54,342 bases of DNA from an uncultured Duncaniella sp. (GCA_910584825.1 CAJUCI010000018.1:1-54342), one strand, 5' to 3'; positions 24,589 to 32,881 are shown, counted from the stretch's first letter. Program-made: numbers and translations. Notes: generated by a model from the sequence alone, not told the origin.

Positions 24589-26748
24589 TCAGTCCTCGGC
24601 CTGAGCCTTCTCGGCATACTCCTTGAGGAGCTTGTCCTGAACATCAGAGGGCACGAGTTCGTAGGAGGCAAACTTCATTGTGAAGGCCGAGCGGCCGCCG
24701 GTGATTGACGAGAGGGCGGTCGAGTAAGAGCCCATCTCTTTCAGAGGCACTTTGGCGATAATCTTCTCGAAGCCGTTGTCGCTCTCCATGCCCATGATGA
24801 TAGCACGGCGTCCCTGGAGGTCGCTCATGACGTCGCCCATAACGTCGCCGGGCACCATAACCTCGACATCATATACAGGCTCGAGCACCTTCGGGCCGGC
24901 ATTGCGGAATGCCTCGGAGAAGGCGTTGCGTCCGGCGAGACGGAATGAGATTTCGTTCGAGTCAACCGGGTGCATCTTGCCGTCATAGATGCATACGCGC
25001 ACGTCGCGGGCATAACTGCCGGTGAGCGGGCCTTGCTCCATGCGGTCCATGAGGCCCTTGACGATGGCGGGGATGAAGCGTGCGTCGATTGCACCGCCGA
25101 CGATACAGTTGTGCACCACGAGCTTGCCGCCCCATGCGAGGGGTATCTCCTGAGTGTCACGCACGCTCATCTTGAACTCCTGATTGCCGAACTTATATGT
25201 GTCGGGCAGAGGCATGCCCTCGGTGTAAGGCTCGATGATGAGATGCACTTCGCCAAACTGGCCTGCGCCGCCACTCTGCTTCTTGTGGCGATAGTCGGCA
25301 CGTGCGGCCTTGGTGATGGTCTCGCGATAAGGTATGCGCGGCTCCTCGAAGATGATGGGGAGTTTGTCGTTATTCTCCACACGCCATTTGAGTGTGCGCA
25401 GGTGGAACTCGCCCTGGCCGGAGAGGATTACCTGCTTCAACTCCTTGCTCTGCTCGATTACCCATGTGGGGTCCTCCTCGTGCATACGGGTAAGGATGGT
25501 CATGAGTTTCTCGGAATCGCTCTCGGTGACGGGACGCACGGCGCGACGATACTTAGGCTCGGGGAAGCGGATGAAATCAAAACGGTAGTCGCAATCCTTG
25601 GCATCGAGTGTGTTGCCTGTGCGCACATCCTTGAGCTTGACGGTAGCACCGATGTCGCCGGCGCAGAGTTTGTCCACCTGGGTCTTGATGCTTCCGCACA
25701 CGCAGTAAAGCTGTGCGATACGCTCGCGAGTGCCTCGGGTGACATTCTCAAGGTCAACGCCGGGAGTGAGTGTGCCGGACATCACCTTGAAATAGCTGAC
25801 CTCACCGATATGCGGTTCAACGGTGGTCTTGAAGAAGTATAGCGAGAGGGGGCCGTTGCTGTCGGGTTTGACCTCGACGCCCTCGGTGGTTTCGGGTGCG
25901 GGCATATCCTCCACGAAGGGGACTACGTTGCCCAAGAATTCCATCATGCGGCGCACGCCCATGTCTTTGGCGGCACTGACGCAGAATACGGGATAGATGG
26001 AGCGGTCGATGAGGCCCTTGCGGATGCCTTCGCGCATCTCGTCCTCGGTGAGGTGGCCTTCCTCAAAGAACTTGTCCATGAGTGTCTCGTCATTCTCGGC
26101 GGCAGCCTCGACGAGAGCCTGGTGCAGCTCTTTGGCGCGGTCCATCTGGTCGGCGGGAATATCCTCGATTACAGGGACTCCGCCGTCAGGCCCCCACGAG
26201 TATTTCTTCATGAGCAGCACGTCAATCATGGCATTGAATCCGGCTCCGCACTGGATGGGATACTGCACGGTGACAATCTTGTTGCCGAAGTGCTCGCGCA
26301 TCTGCTCGATTACATTATCATAGTCAGCCTTCTCGCCGTCGAGCTGGTTGAGGGCGAAGATTACGGGCTTCTTGAGTCGCTGGGTGGTGCGGAAAATGTT
26401 CTGAGTGCCCACTTCCACGCCATACTGCGAGTTGATGAGGATGACACCAGTGTCGGTGACGTTGAGTGCGGTGATGGCGTTGCCCACGAAGTCGTCGGCT
26501 CCCGGGCAGTCAATCACGTTGAGCTTCTTGCCGAGGAATTCGGCATAAAATACGGTGGAGAATACTGAATAGCCATACTCTTTTTCTACCGGGAAGGAGT
26601 CGGAAACGGTGTTGCCGGCCTCGACAGTGCCACGGCGTTTTATCACTCCACACTCGTAGAGCATGGCTTCTGCGAGCGTGGTTTTACCCGAGCCCTTGCT
26701 TCCGAGCAGGGCTATGTTTTTAATTTCGTTGGTTTGATAGACTTTCAT
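24589..26748 (-). CDS. EF-G paralogue (EF-G2 type) with degenerate GTPase centre
   Basis: A 719-aa elongation-factor-G homologue containing all five domains. The G1 loop is GSKGSGKTT (16-24). The switch I motif RGITI is replaced by YGYSV (near 58). Switch II reads DCPGADDF (80-87), so the catalytic His of DTPGHVDF is an Ala. G4 is NQLD near 133. Domain III-V landmarks (GEFHLRTL, RIPYRETI, VVHNCIVGGAIDARF) are well kept. Known Bacteroides EF-G2 proteins promote translocation without GTP hydrolysis and help gut colonisation in starved cells. The substitutions here fit that class rather than housekeeping FusA. It is monocistronic. Confidence 0.93.
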   Translation of the reverse strand: MKVYQTNEIKNIALLGSKGSGKTTLAEAMLYECGVIKRRGTVEAGNTVSDSFPVEKEYGYSVFSTVFYAEFLGKKLNVIDCPGADDFVGNAITALNVTDTGVILINSQYGVEVGTQNIFRTTQRLKKPVIFALNQLDGEKADYDNVIEQMREHFGNKIVTVQYPIQCGAGFNAMIDVLLMKKYSWGPDGGVPVIEDIPADQMDRAKELHQALVEAAAENDETLMDKFFEEGHLTEDEMREGIRKGLIDRSIYPVFCVSAAKDMGVRRMMEFLGNVVPFVEDMPAPETTEGVEVKPDSNGPLSLYFFKTTVEPHIGEVSYFKVMSGTLTPGVDLENVTRGTRERIAQLYCVCGSIKTQVDKLCAGDIGATVKLKDVRTGNTLDAKDCDYRFDFIRFPEPKYRRAVRPVTESDSEKLMTILTRMHEEDPTWVIEQSKELKQVILSGQGEFHLRTLKWRVENNDKLPIIFEEPRIPYRETITKAARADYRHKKQSGGAGQFGEVHLIIEPYTEGMPLPDTYKFGNQEFKMSVRDTQEIPLAWGGKLVVHNCIVGGAIDARFIPAIVKGLMDRMEQGPLTGSYARDVRVCIYDGKMHPVDSNEISFRLAGRNAFSEAFRNAGPKVLEPVYDVEVMVPGDVMGDVMSDLQGRRAIIMGMESDNGFEKIIAKVPLKEMGSYSTALSSITGGRSAFTMKFASYELVPSDVQDKLLKEYAEKAQAED

Positions 26749-26907
26749 AATACTGGGGGTTGGTATTAAACAATGTAAGAAGATGCTTCAGCTTAACTAA
26801 AGCGTCCGCAAAGTAGTGATAATTTTTCACAATCACATCCCCACGCAATGTGTTTTACAACATATCGGATGATTTTTACTATTATTTTTCAAAAATCGCT
26901 CGGAGGT

Positions 26908-26939
26908 ATTGACTCGGGTTATATATTTTGGTAAATTTG
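26908..26939 (+). promoter_or_regulatory. Promoter of the sugar-mnmE cluster
   Basis: ATTG (26908-26911), 20-bp spacer, TAAATTTG (26932-26939). The ATG at 26945 is 5 bp after the -7 box, which suggests a leaderless mRNA. This also settles the start against a longer upstream ORF. Confidence 0.55.
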
Positions 26940-26944
26940 CAAGT

Positions 26945-27367
26945 ATGGACTGGACTAAACCCGCTATAATTTCTCTGCCCAAGATATGTGACCCGAGGGG
27001 TAATCTGACATTTGTTCAGGACGGCGACCAAGTGCCGTTTCACATTGCGAGGGCTTATTGGATATATGATGTGCCTGCCGGCGAAGAGCGGGGAGGACAT
27101 TCGCACCATGACATGCGACAGCTTCTTATCGCCACAAGCGGGAGCTTCAGCGTGAATCTCACCGATGGCTTCGTTACCGTCACGCACACGTTAAATCGTC
27201 CGTTTGAGGGGCTGTATATCCCCCCCGGTATATGGAGGACTATCGATAATTTTGCATCAGGAAGCGTATGCCTGTCATTAGTATCTATGGAATATGACGA
27301 ATCCGACTATGTAAGGGAGTTCGATGAATTCCTTGCGTTGGCTGAAAAGAAAGGGCCTGTGATATGA
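26945..27367 (+). CDS. FdtA/QdtA-like dTDP-sugar 3,4-ketoisomerase (WxcM-like)
   Basis: A 140-aa cupin of the FdtA/QdtA family that isomerises dTDP-4-keto-6-deoxyglucose to the 3-keto sugar. MDWTKPAIISLPKICDPRGNL is the typical N-terminus. The cupin metal/active-site pair is in GGHSHHDMRQ near residue 56, with YIPPGIWRTI near 98. It overlaps the aminotransferase gene by 4 nt (ATGA), and that enzyme is the usual next step toward 3-amino-3,6-dideoxyhexoses for O-antigen or S-layer glycans. The thymidylyltransferase and dehydratase are not in view. Confidence 0.9.
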   Translation: MDWTKPAIISLPKICDPRGNLTFVQDGDQVPFHIARAYWIYDVPAGEERGGHSHHDMRQLLIATSGSFSVNLTDGFVTVTHTLNRPFEGLYIPPGIWRTIDNFASGSVCLSLVSMEYDESDYVREFDEFLALAEKKGPVI

Positions 27368-28503
27368 GCATGAAATATCCGTTTCTTGACCTCAAGGATG
27401 TCAACCTCCCATATATGGAGGAGATGATTGAGGCGGCGACGCGTGTGATACGTAGCGGAAGATATATCGGCGGCGAAGAGGTCGAGCGATTCGAGCATTC
27501 ACTTGCCGAACTTACTTCGACACGATATGCCGTCGGCGTGAGCAACGGACTCGATGCGCTGCGTCTCATCCTGAAATCCTATGTGGAGTTGGGTGTGATG
27601 AATGCGGGCGACGAGGTGATTGTTCCCGCCAACACATACATAGCCTCAGTCCTTGCCATCAGCGATGCAGGGCTTAAGCCGGTGCTTGTAGATGTCGACA
27701 TCCGCACAATGAACATCGACACATCTCTAATCGAAGCCGCCATAACTTCAAAGACCAAGGCAATAATGACCGTCCACCTGTATGGCCGCGTGGCTTGGGA
27801 TGAGACCCTTGCCGATGTAGCCCGCCGTCACGGACTGAAAGTAATCGAGGACTGCGCCCAGGCGATAGGCGCACGCAGCACAACAGCAGGGCTCAACGGC
27901 AGTGTCCAGGCCGGAAGTCTCGGCGACGCCGCCGCTTTCAGCTTCTACCCGACCAAGAATGTCGGCGCGCTCGGCGATGCCGGTGCCGTAGTCACCAACG
28001 ACGAGACACTTGCCCGCACCGTCAAGGCTCTCACCAACTATGGCAGCGACAGGCGTTACCATAATATATATTGTGGCTACAACTGCCGCCTCGACCCGAT
28101 ACAGGCCGCAATGCTGTCGGTAAAGCTACCGCATACCGATGAGGAGAACGCCGACCGTTTTGCACGCGCACTGGCATATTCACGCACAATATCCCGTCAA
28201 GATATAGTGACTCCCCTACTCTCACGTTCGGTCAACGATAATGTGTGGCATCAGTATGTAATACGCGTACTCGACGGCAAACGTGACCTTTTACAGCAAC
28301 GTCTTGCATCGGCCGGCGTAGGCACCGATATACATTATGCCACGCCTCCGCATCGTCAGCCCTGCTATGCCGGACTGCCCCACGGGCCGCTACCCGTGAC
28401 CGAGCGACTGGCCGAGGAAATATTAAGCCTCCCAATCGGCCCCGGCACATCAGTGAAAGATGCTGCTGAGATAGCTGAAATAATCAATGGAATAGAACTG
28501 TAA
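27364..28503 (+). CDS. DegT/DnrJ/EryC1/StrS aminotransferase (FdtB-like)
   Basis: A 379-aa PLP-dependent sugar aminotransferase. Fold-type-I marks: GVSNGLDALRL near residue 58, the cofactor-contacting VIEDCAQAIGA near 160, and the Schiff-base Lys in SFYPTKNVGALGDAGAVV near 197. The Asn/Tyr-rich loop NYGSDRRYHN and GYNCRLDPIQAAML follow. Together with the upstream ketoisomerase it would make a dTDP-3-amino-3,6-dideoxyhexose (Fuc3N or Qui3N type). The start ATG overlaps the stop of the upstream gene, so translation is coupled. The nuclease gene follows after 12 bp. Confidence 0.92.
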   Translation: MSMKYPFLDLKDVNLPYMEEMIEAATRVIRSGRYIGGEEVERFEHSLAELTSTRYAVGVSNGLDALRLILKSYVELGVMNAGDEVIVPANTYIASVLAISDAGLKPVLVDVDIRTMNIDTSLIEAAITSKTKAIMTVHLYGRVAWDETLADVARRHGLKVIEDCAQAIGARSTTAGLNGSVQAGSLGDAAAFSFYPTKNVGALGDAGAVVTNDETLARTVKALTNYGSDRRYHNIYCGYNCRLDPIQAAMLSVKLPHTDEENADRFARALAYSRTISRQDIVTPLLSRSVNDNVWHQYVIRVLDGKRDLLQQRLASAGVGTDIHYATPPHRQPCYAGLPHGPLPVTERLAEEILSLPIGPGTSVKDAAEIAEIINGIEL

Positions 28504-28515
28504 TTTTACAACGAC

Positions 28516-29379
28516 ATGACTACAAGGAAAAAGTATAGACGTAAATCCCGAAAAAAGAATAATATCCCTACCCTGCGTTCATTATTGGTGCCGTTTGTGG
28601 TAATCGGATGCCTGTGGGTGGCCAATACGCTCAACGGCTGTGACACGCATCAGCCCGACATGCCTAAGGAGGAATCGGCATACGGCAACCTCATGGAGGT
28701 GGTGACCAATCCAGCCGTGCCGTCACAGCTAAAGAGTTATACGGGCATGGATGTGTCGTTCAACTCGAAGTGCCACATCCCCAATTGGGTGTCGTGGGAA
28801 CTTACGGCAGACGAGACCACCGGCACCGTCACCCGCACCAATACATTTTACAACGACCCCGACATCGCAGGATGTCCCGACACATGGGATTATTCCTACT
28901 CAGGCTATGACCGAGGCCACATGGCTCCGGCCGGCGATATGAAGTGGAGCAAAAAAGCGATGGAAGAGACCTTTTTCCTCTCCAACATTTGCCCTCAAGC
29001 CAAGCAGCTCAACACAGGCTCGTGGAAGAATCTTGAGGAAAAATGCCGCACATGGGCTCAGATTGACGGCAAGATATATATTGTATGTGGCCCCGTGATT
29101 GACAAAAAGCCCGTTGAGCTGATTGGCGATTCAAGGGTGTGGGTGCCGTCGAGATACTTCAAGGTAATCATTGCCCCCTACTCCACGCCGGCCCGAGGCA
29201 TCGGATTCATCATGCCCAACGGAAAGGTGGAGGGCGGTATGCAGGCGTGTGCCGTGACCATCGACGAGGTGGAGCGCGTAACGGGGCATGACTTTTTTGC
29301 ATCGCTGCCAGACAACATAGAGGAAGACCTCGAGAGCCAATGCAATTTCCATCAGTGGAGCACACTGAAAAAGAAGTAA
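28516..29379 (+). CDS. Membrane-anchored DNA/RNA non-specific endonuclease
   Basis: A 287-aa nuclease of the NUC1/Serratia family (beta-beta-alpha metal fold) that cleaves DNA and RNA with Mg2+. A basic N-terminus (KKYRRKSRKKN) and one hydrophobic stretch (about 22-43) export or anchor it. A Cys in NGCDTH could alternatively be a lipobox-like site. The catalytic motif DRGHMAPAGDM (His near 135) and the metal-binding Asn in FFLSNICPQ are intact. No immunity gene is adjacent, which fits an extracytoplasmic nutrient- or biofilm-DNA nuclease rather than a toxin. Its stop overlaps the mnmE start (TAATG). Confidence 0.92.
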   Translation: MTTRKKYRRKSRKKNNIPTLRSLLVPFVVIGCLWVANTLNGCDTHQPDMPKEESAYGNLMEVVTNPAVPSQLKSYTGMDVSFNSKCHIPNWVSWELTADETTGTVTRTNTFYNDPDIAGCPDTWDYSYSGYDRGHMAPAGDMKWSKKAMEETFFLSNICPQAKQLNTGSWKNLEEKCRTWAQIDGKIYIVCGPVIDKKPVELIGDSRVWVPSRYFKVIIAPYSTPARGIGFIMPNGKVEGGMQACAVTIDEVERVTGHDFFASLPDNIEEDLESQCNFHQWSTLKKK

Positions 29380-30863
29380 TGATGATTGAGAACGATACAA
29401 TCTGCGCCATATCCACTCCGGCGGGCGTCGGTGGCATCGCAGTGATTCGCGTAAGCGGGCCGCAGTCCATCGGGATTGTCAACTCGCTATGGAAAGGGGC
29501 AGACCTGACTTCCGCTAAAAGCCACTCGGCACATCTCGGCGAACTCATCGACACAGCCAGCGGGGGTGAGGTCGTTGACCAATGCGTCGCCACATTGTTT
29601 CGTGCCCCCAAATCTTATACAGGCGAGGATGTGGTAGAGATAGCCGTACACGGTTCGCGATGGGTACAACGTGAAGCCGTGGCACTGCTTCAGCGCAAAG
29701 GCTGCCGCATGGCCCAGCCGGGCGAATATACGCGCAGGGCTGTGATGAACGGCCGGATGGACCTTAGCCAGGCAGAAGGTGTGGCCGATGTGATTGCATC
29801 GACATCCCGCGCCGCACATCGCATAGCCGTCTCGCAGATGAAAGGTGGCATCTCGCGAAAACTTGCGTCACTGAGGGAACAGCTCCTGCAATTGGCCGTA
29901 CTCCTCGAACTCGAACTCGATTTTTCGGAGGAGGATGTGGAGTTTGCCGACCGTAGCCGACTCATCGACACAGCCGAAGACATACGCAACGAACTGTCGC
30001 GCCTGTACCGTTCGTTCAGCAAAGGCAATGCCATAAAGAAGGGAATACCCGTAGCCATCGTCGGCGCGACCAATGCAGGAAAATCCTCTCTGCTCAACGC
30101 TCTGCTTGAGGATGACCGCGCCATCGTGAGCGACATCCACGGCACGACCCGCGACACCATCGAGGAGACGCTTGAAATCGGCGACTACCTGTTCAGATTT
30201 ATCGACACCGCCGGACTGCGCGACACCTCCGACCCCGTAGAACGTATAGGAATCGACCGCTCCCGCAAGGCAATGGGTCGGGCAAGAATCGTCATTGCCG
30301 TAATCGACGTATCCTCTCCGGGCGTCATCGACTCTATTAAGGCAGGAAATATCGCATCTCTGCTCCCGAGCGAACTGACCGGCCTCGCTGACGAAGAAAA
30401 CCGCCCCGGCGTAATCATCGCCCTAAATAAGATTGACAAATTATCGGCCTCCGCCGATAGTGCTGTGGCAGAACTATTCAATAGCGATGATAGTGCGGAT
30501 TCCACCACAACATCACATGCAGAAGTGTCTGCCACCGACATGTGCACGATACTGTTGTCTGCCGCAACAGGATGCGGTATAGAACTTTTGCGGAATGCAA
30601 TCCGCGACATGGCAGACAGCAAAGACAACGATGGTGTTGAAGGAAGTGATATAATGATAACAAACCTTCGACAAGCCGAAGCACTGCGCCAATCACTGAA
30701 TTCAATAGACCCGCTAATCGACGGACTCAGGACAGGCCTTGAAACCGACCTCGTAGCCCAACACCTCCGCGAAACCCTCTCCCACCTCTCCTCCATCACC
30801 GGCGAAATCCCCTCCACCGAAATCCTCAACACCATCTTCTCATCATTCTGCATCGGAAAATAA
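29379..30863 (+). CDS. mnmE: tRNA modification GTPase MnmE (TrmE)
   Basis: With MnmG it installs the 5-carboxymethylaminomethyl group on wobble U34. It is 494 aa from the ATG overlapping the nuclease stop; a second ATG three bases on is equally possible. The N domain begins NDTICAISTPAGVGGIAVIRVSG. The GTPase G1 loop is GATNAGKSSLLNAL near 226, G2/G3 are GTTRD and DTAGLRD, and G4 is NKID. The C-terminal FCIGK ends the gene with the invariant Cys. The last ~100 bp are strikingly poor in G on the coding strand, and the integrated element begins directly after the stop. Confidence 0.97.
   Translation: MMIENDTICAISTPAGVGGIAVIRVSGPQSIGIVNSLWKGADLTSAKSHSAHLGELIDTASGGEVVDQCVATLFRAPKSYTGEDVVEIAVHGSRWVQREAVALLQRKGCRMAQPGEYTRRAVMNGRMDLSQAEGVADVIASTSRAAHRIAVSQMKGGISRKLASLREQLLQLAVLLELELDFSEEDVEFADRSRLIDTAEDIRNELSRLYRSFSKGNAIKKGIPVAIVGATNAGKSSLLNALLEDDRAIVSDIHGTTRDTIEETLEIGDYLFRFIDTAGLRDTSDPVERIGIDRSRKAMGRARIVIAVIDVSSPGVIDSIKAGNIASLLPSELTGLADEENRPGVIIALNKIDKLSASADSAVAELFNSDDSADSTTTSHAEVSATDMCTILLSAATGCGIELLRNAIRDMADSKDNDGVEGSDIMITNLRQAEALRQSLNSIDPLIDGLRTGLETDLVAQHLRETLSHLSSITGEIPSTEILNTIFSSFCIGK
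30846..30863 (+). other. Candidate left attachment site (3' end of mnmE)
   Basis: The sequence TTCTGCATCGGAAAATAA encodes FCIGK-stop. The mnmE/trmE 3' end is the known attB of SGI1-type islands, and a tyrosine recombinase gene starts 198 bp downstream. This would be attL. The matching copy must lie beyond the right edge. Confidence 0.5.
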
Positions 30864-30886
30864 GGTTAAATCTCTGAATATTAGCC

Positions 30887-31000
30887 TAATAACATATCAG
30901 CAACATACCTATGACATATAATCAGTTACATTACAGCGAATGGGGCGAAAATAATTTTTTCGCAATAATGTGTCGTGGATATGTTGTGAATGTGTTATTA
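30887..31000. repeat. Imperfect inverted repeat flanking a small hairpin before the integrase
   Basis: The segment 30887-30909 (TAATAACATATCAGCAACAT and on) is mirrored imperfectly at 30977-31000 (ATATGTTGTGAATGTGTTAT within it). Between them, GCGAAAA (30945-30951) and TTTTCGC (30957-30963) form a 7-bp hairpin that could terminate mnmE. The long arms could be integrase arm-type sites. Confidence 0.4.
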
Positions 31001-31051
31001 TTTTGGTACTCGTTTGGTACTTCGGGTATCCGGGTACCATAAGTACCAAAA
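31001..31051. promoter_or_regulatory. GGTAC inverted-repeat cluster before the integrase start
   Basis: TTTTGGTACT (31001-31010) and TTTGGTACTT (31013-31022) can each pair with the single downstream copy AAGTACCAAAA (31041-31051). A further GGGTACC lies at 31032-31038. The cluster ends 10 bp before the integrase ATG. It may be an operator for int or part of the attachment core. Confidence 0.45.
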
Positions 31052-31061
31052 CGCAAAGACT

Positions 31062-32219
31062 ATGACTATGGCTGAGAAAATCAAAGAACCGGTTAGGCTT
31101 AGGCGAAAGACGCTATCGAATGGCAATGTGTCGCTTTACCTCGCCATCAACACAGGAGCGGGACGCAGGGAGTATGAGTTTCTGCGCCTCTACCTCATTC
31201 CCGAAAAGACCAAAGCCGACAAGTTGCGCAACCGTGAAACTCTTGCATTGGCCAACTCCATCAAGGCACAGCGCATCGTGGACATTCAGAAGGGCGCACA
31301 CGGTTTCAAGTCGGACTACAAGGAGCAGACACTGTTTTTCGACTACTACCAGGCGTTGACCGAGAAGCGCAAGAAGAAAGAGAGCAAGGGTAATTTCAGC
31401 AATTGGGCATCATGTCTGCGTCATCTGCGCAAGTATGAGCCTCGCCGCAATATCACGTTTGCCGACATCACCCCGCAGTGGGTGCAGGGGTTCAAGGATT
31501 ATCTTGAGAACGATGCGGAGGCTTTCGGATGCGACCGGCGCAAGCGTAAAGACCGCCGTCCGTTGTCGCAAAACTCCAAGCAGTCATACTTCAACAAACT
31601 CCGGGCCTGTCTGCGCCAAGCATACGAGGACGGCATCATCCGTCAGAATCCTATGCGGGGTATCCTCGGCTTCTCTACGCAAGAGGGCAAGCGGCAATAT
31701 CTTTCGCTCGATGAGGTCAAGGCCATGGCCGCGACAGAGTGTGACTACCCGGAGGTGAAGCGAGCCTTTCTGTTCTCATGCCTCACGGGACTGCGCCGAA
31801 GCGACATTGAGAAACTGACATGGGGCGAGGTCACGCAGATGGGCGGCAGGACGCGCCTTGTGTTCCGTCAGAAGAAAACCGGCGGGCAGGAATATCTCGA
31901 CATCACACCGCAAGCGGCAGACCTCATCGGCGAGCGTGGCAAAGCCAAACCGACCGACAAGGTGTTCGGAAATATCCTCTACCCCTCGGACACCAACGAC
32001 AACCTGCGCATCTGGGCATTGCGCGCCGGGATTGACAAACACATCTCGTTCCATTGCGGGCGGCATACATTCGCGGTGCTGATGCTGACACTCGGCACCG
32101 ACATCTACACCGTGAGCAAGCTACTTGGCCACCGTGAACTGAAAACGACTCAGATTTACGCCAAAATCGTTGATGAGAAAAAGCAGGAGGCCGTTGACAA
32201 CATCCCGCCGATTTTTTGA
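31062..32219 (+). CDS. Tyrosine recombinase (phage-type integrase)
   Basis: A 385-aa integrase that inserts and excises the element. ATG 31062 (MTMAEKIKEP) is chosen; a longer in-frame ORF starts inside the upstream repeats. An N-terminal arm-binding domain (about 1-90) is followed by a SAM-like core-binding domain (about 95-190) and the catalytic domain. The catalytic set is complete: Arg in TGLRRSDIEKL near 243, Lys in FRQKKTGG, His and Arg in SFHCGRHTFA near 328, His in LLGHREL, and Tyr in TQIYAKI near 365. It is typical of Bacteroidota integrases. It faces away from mnmE into the element. No excisionase gene is recognisable beside it. Confidence 0.95.
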   Translation: MTMAEKIKEPVRLRRKTLSNGNVSLYLAINTGAGRREYEFLRLYLIPEKTKADKLRNRETLALANSIKAQRIVDIQKGAHGFKSDYKEQTLFFDYYQALTEKRKKKESKGNFSNWASCLRHLRKYEPRRNITFADITPQWVQGFKDYLENDAEAFGCDRRKRKDRRPLSQNSKQSYFNKLRACLRQAYEDGIIRQNPMRGILGFSTQEGKRQYLSLDEVKAMAATECDYPEVKRAFLFSCLTGLRRSDIEKLTWGEVTQMGGRTRLVFRQKKTGGQEYLDITPQAADLIGERGKAKPTDKVFGNILYPSDTNDNLRIWALRAGIDKHISFHCGRHTFAVLMLTLGTDIYTVSKLLGHRELKTTQIYAKIVDEKKQEAVDNIPPIF

Positions 32220-32440
32220 ACACAGATCCCCGACAACCTCACATGAGCTGCGCTGACAATCGGCGTGGCTCTTTCTTTTTTCGCGCAACTTTTTTCTTTC
32301 TCCTCCACCGGCAATGAAAGGCAGATCCTCAAAAAATAAAAAATTTCTCTCGCGTGTGTACGTACGCGCGTATCGACGAGATATATTTCCTTTTATAGAG
32401 ATATTTTATATATCTCTTTTTCTTTTATCAAAAGAAAGGT

Positions 32441-32563
32441 TTCGGAAGAAATGCCCTTTTCTTCGGAAGTTTTCGGAAGAAATAGCAATAACTTCCGAAA
32501 GAATGGGTATAACTTCGGAAGAAATAGGCATAACTTCGGAAGTTATTGCCATAAATGGGGAAG
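32441..32563. repeat. 21-bp-phased TTCGGAAG array, block 1
   Basis: Core TTCGGAAG occurs at 32441, 32462, 32472, 32514 and 32535. There is an inverted copy CTTCCGAA at 32492 and a variant TGGGGAAG at 32556. Most steps are exactly 21 bp, about two helical turns, which would put the sites on one DNA face. Confidence 0.85.
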
Positions 32564-32673
32564 GAATTTTGACCGAAAAATGCCCGAAAACAGCCGTTTT
32601 TGAGGGGTAAAAATTACCTCGTTTTTTCGTGTTTTCATCATAAAAAATCAAAAAGGGAATTTATGCCCTTAAT

Positions 32674-32808
32674 TTCGGAAGAAATAGCAATAACTTCCGA
32701 AAGAATGGGTATAACTTCGGAAGAAATAGGAATTATTGGGGAAGAAATAACCCCAATCTTCGGAAGAATCACCTATTATTGGGGAAGAAATGGGTATAAA
32801 TGGGGAAG
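32674..32808. repeat. 21-bp-phased TTCGGAAG array, block 2
   Basis: TTCGGAAG at 32674, 32716 and 32759; inverted CTTCCGAA at 32694; TGGGGAAG variants at 32737, 32780 and 32801. Steps are 21 bp with one of 22. The segment 32673-32730 is a 58-bp exact copy of 32471-32528 in block 1. Confidence 0.85.
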
Positions 32809-32881
32809 AAATTCCGGGAATGAAAAATGCCGGGCAACTCACCCAGCATGATGTCTAAAAGTAGACGAAAATAGACGGCTG

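Larger units (their letters stand above)
32220..32881. other. Gene-poor 660-bp region with phased repeats
   Basis: No credible gene. The first 200 bp are pyrimidine-rich, with an alternating GTGTGTACGTACGCGCGTA word near 32353 and TATA-rich text near 32385-32420. The remainder is the 21-bp repeat array. Short ORFs here translate the repeat into 7-residue units in several frames and look like by-products of it. Confidence 0.6.

Noticed and set aside
24970..25842. 290-aa antisense ORF opposite the EF-G-like gene
   Set aside because: Shadow frame; no start signal or domain, and the opposite strand has intact EF-G motifs.
28516..29379. Nuclease as a secreted toxin with immunity partner
   Set aside because: No small immunity-like gene is adjacent, and the neighbours are sugar and tRNA-modification genes.
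32314..32851. Two overlapping short ORFs with 7-residue repeats (ITSEEIG-type)
   Set aside because: They are direct translations of the 21-bp DNA repeat, which also opens frames on the other strand. The peptide repeat follows from the period being a multiple of three.
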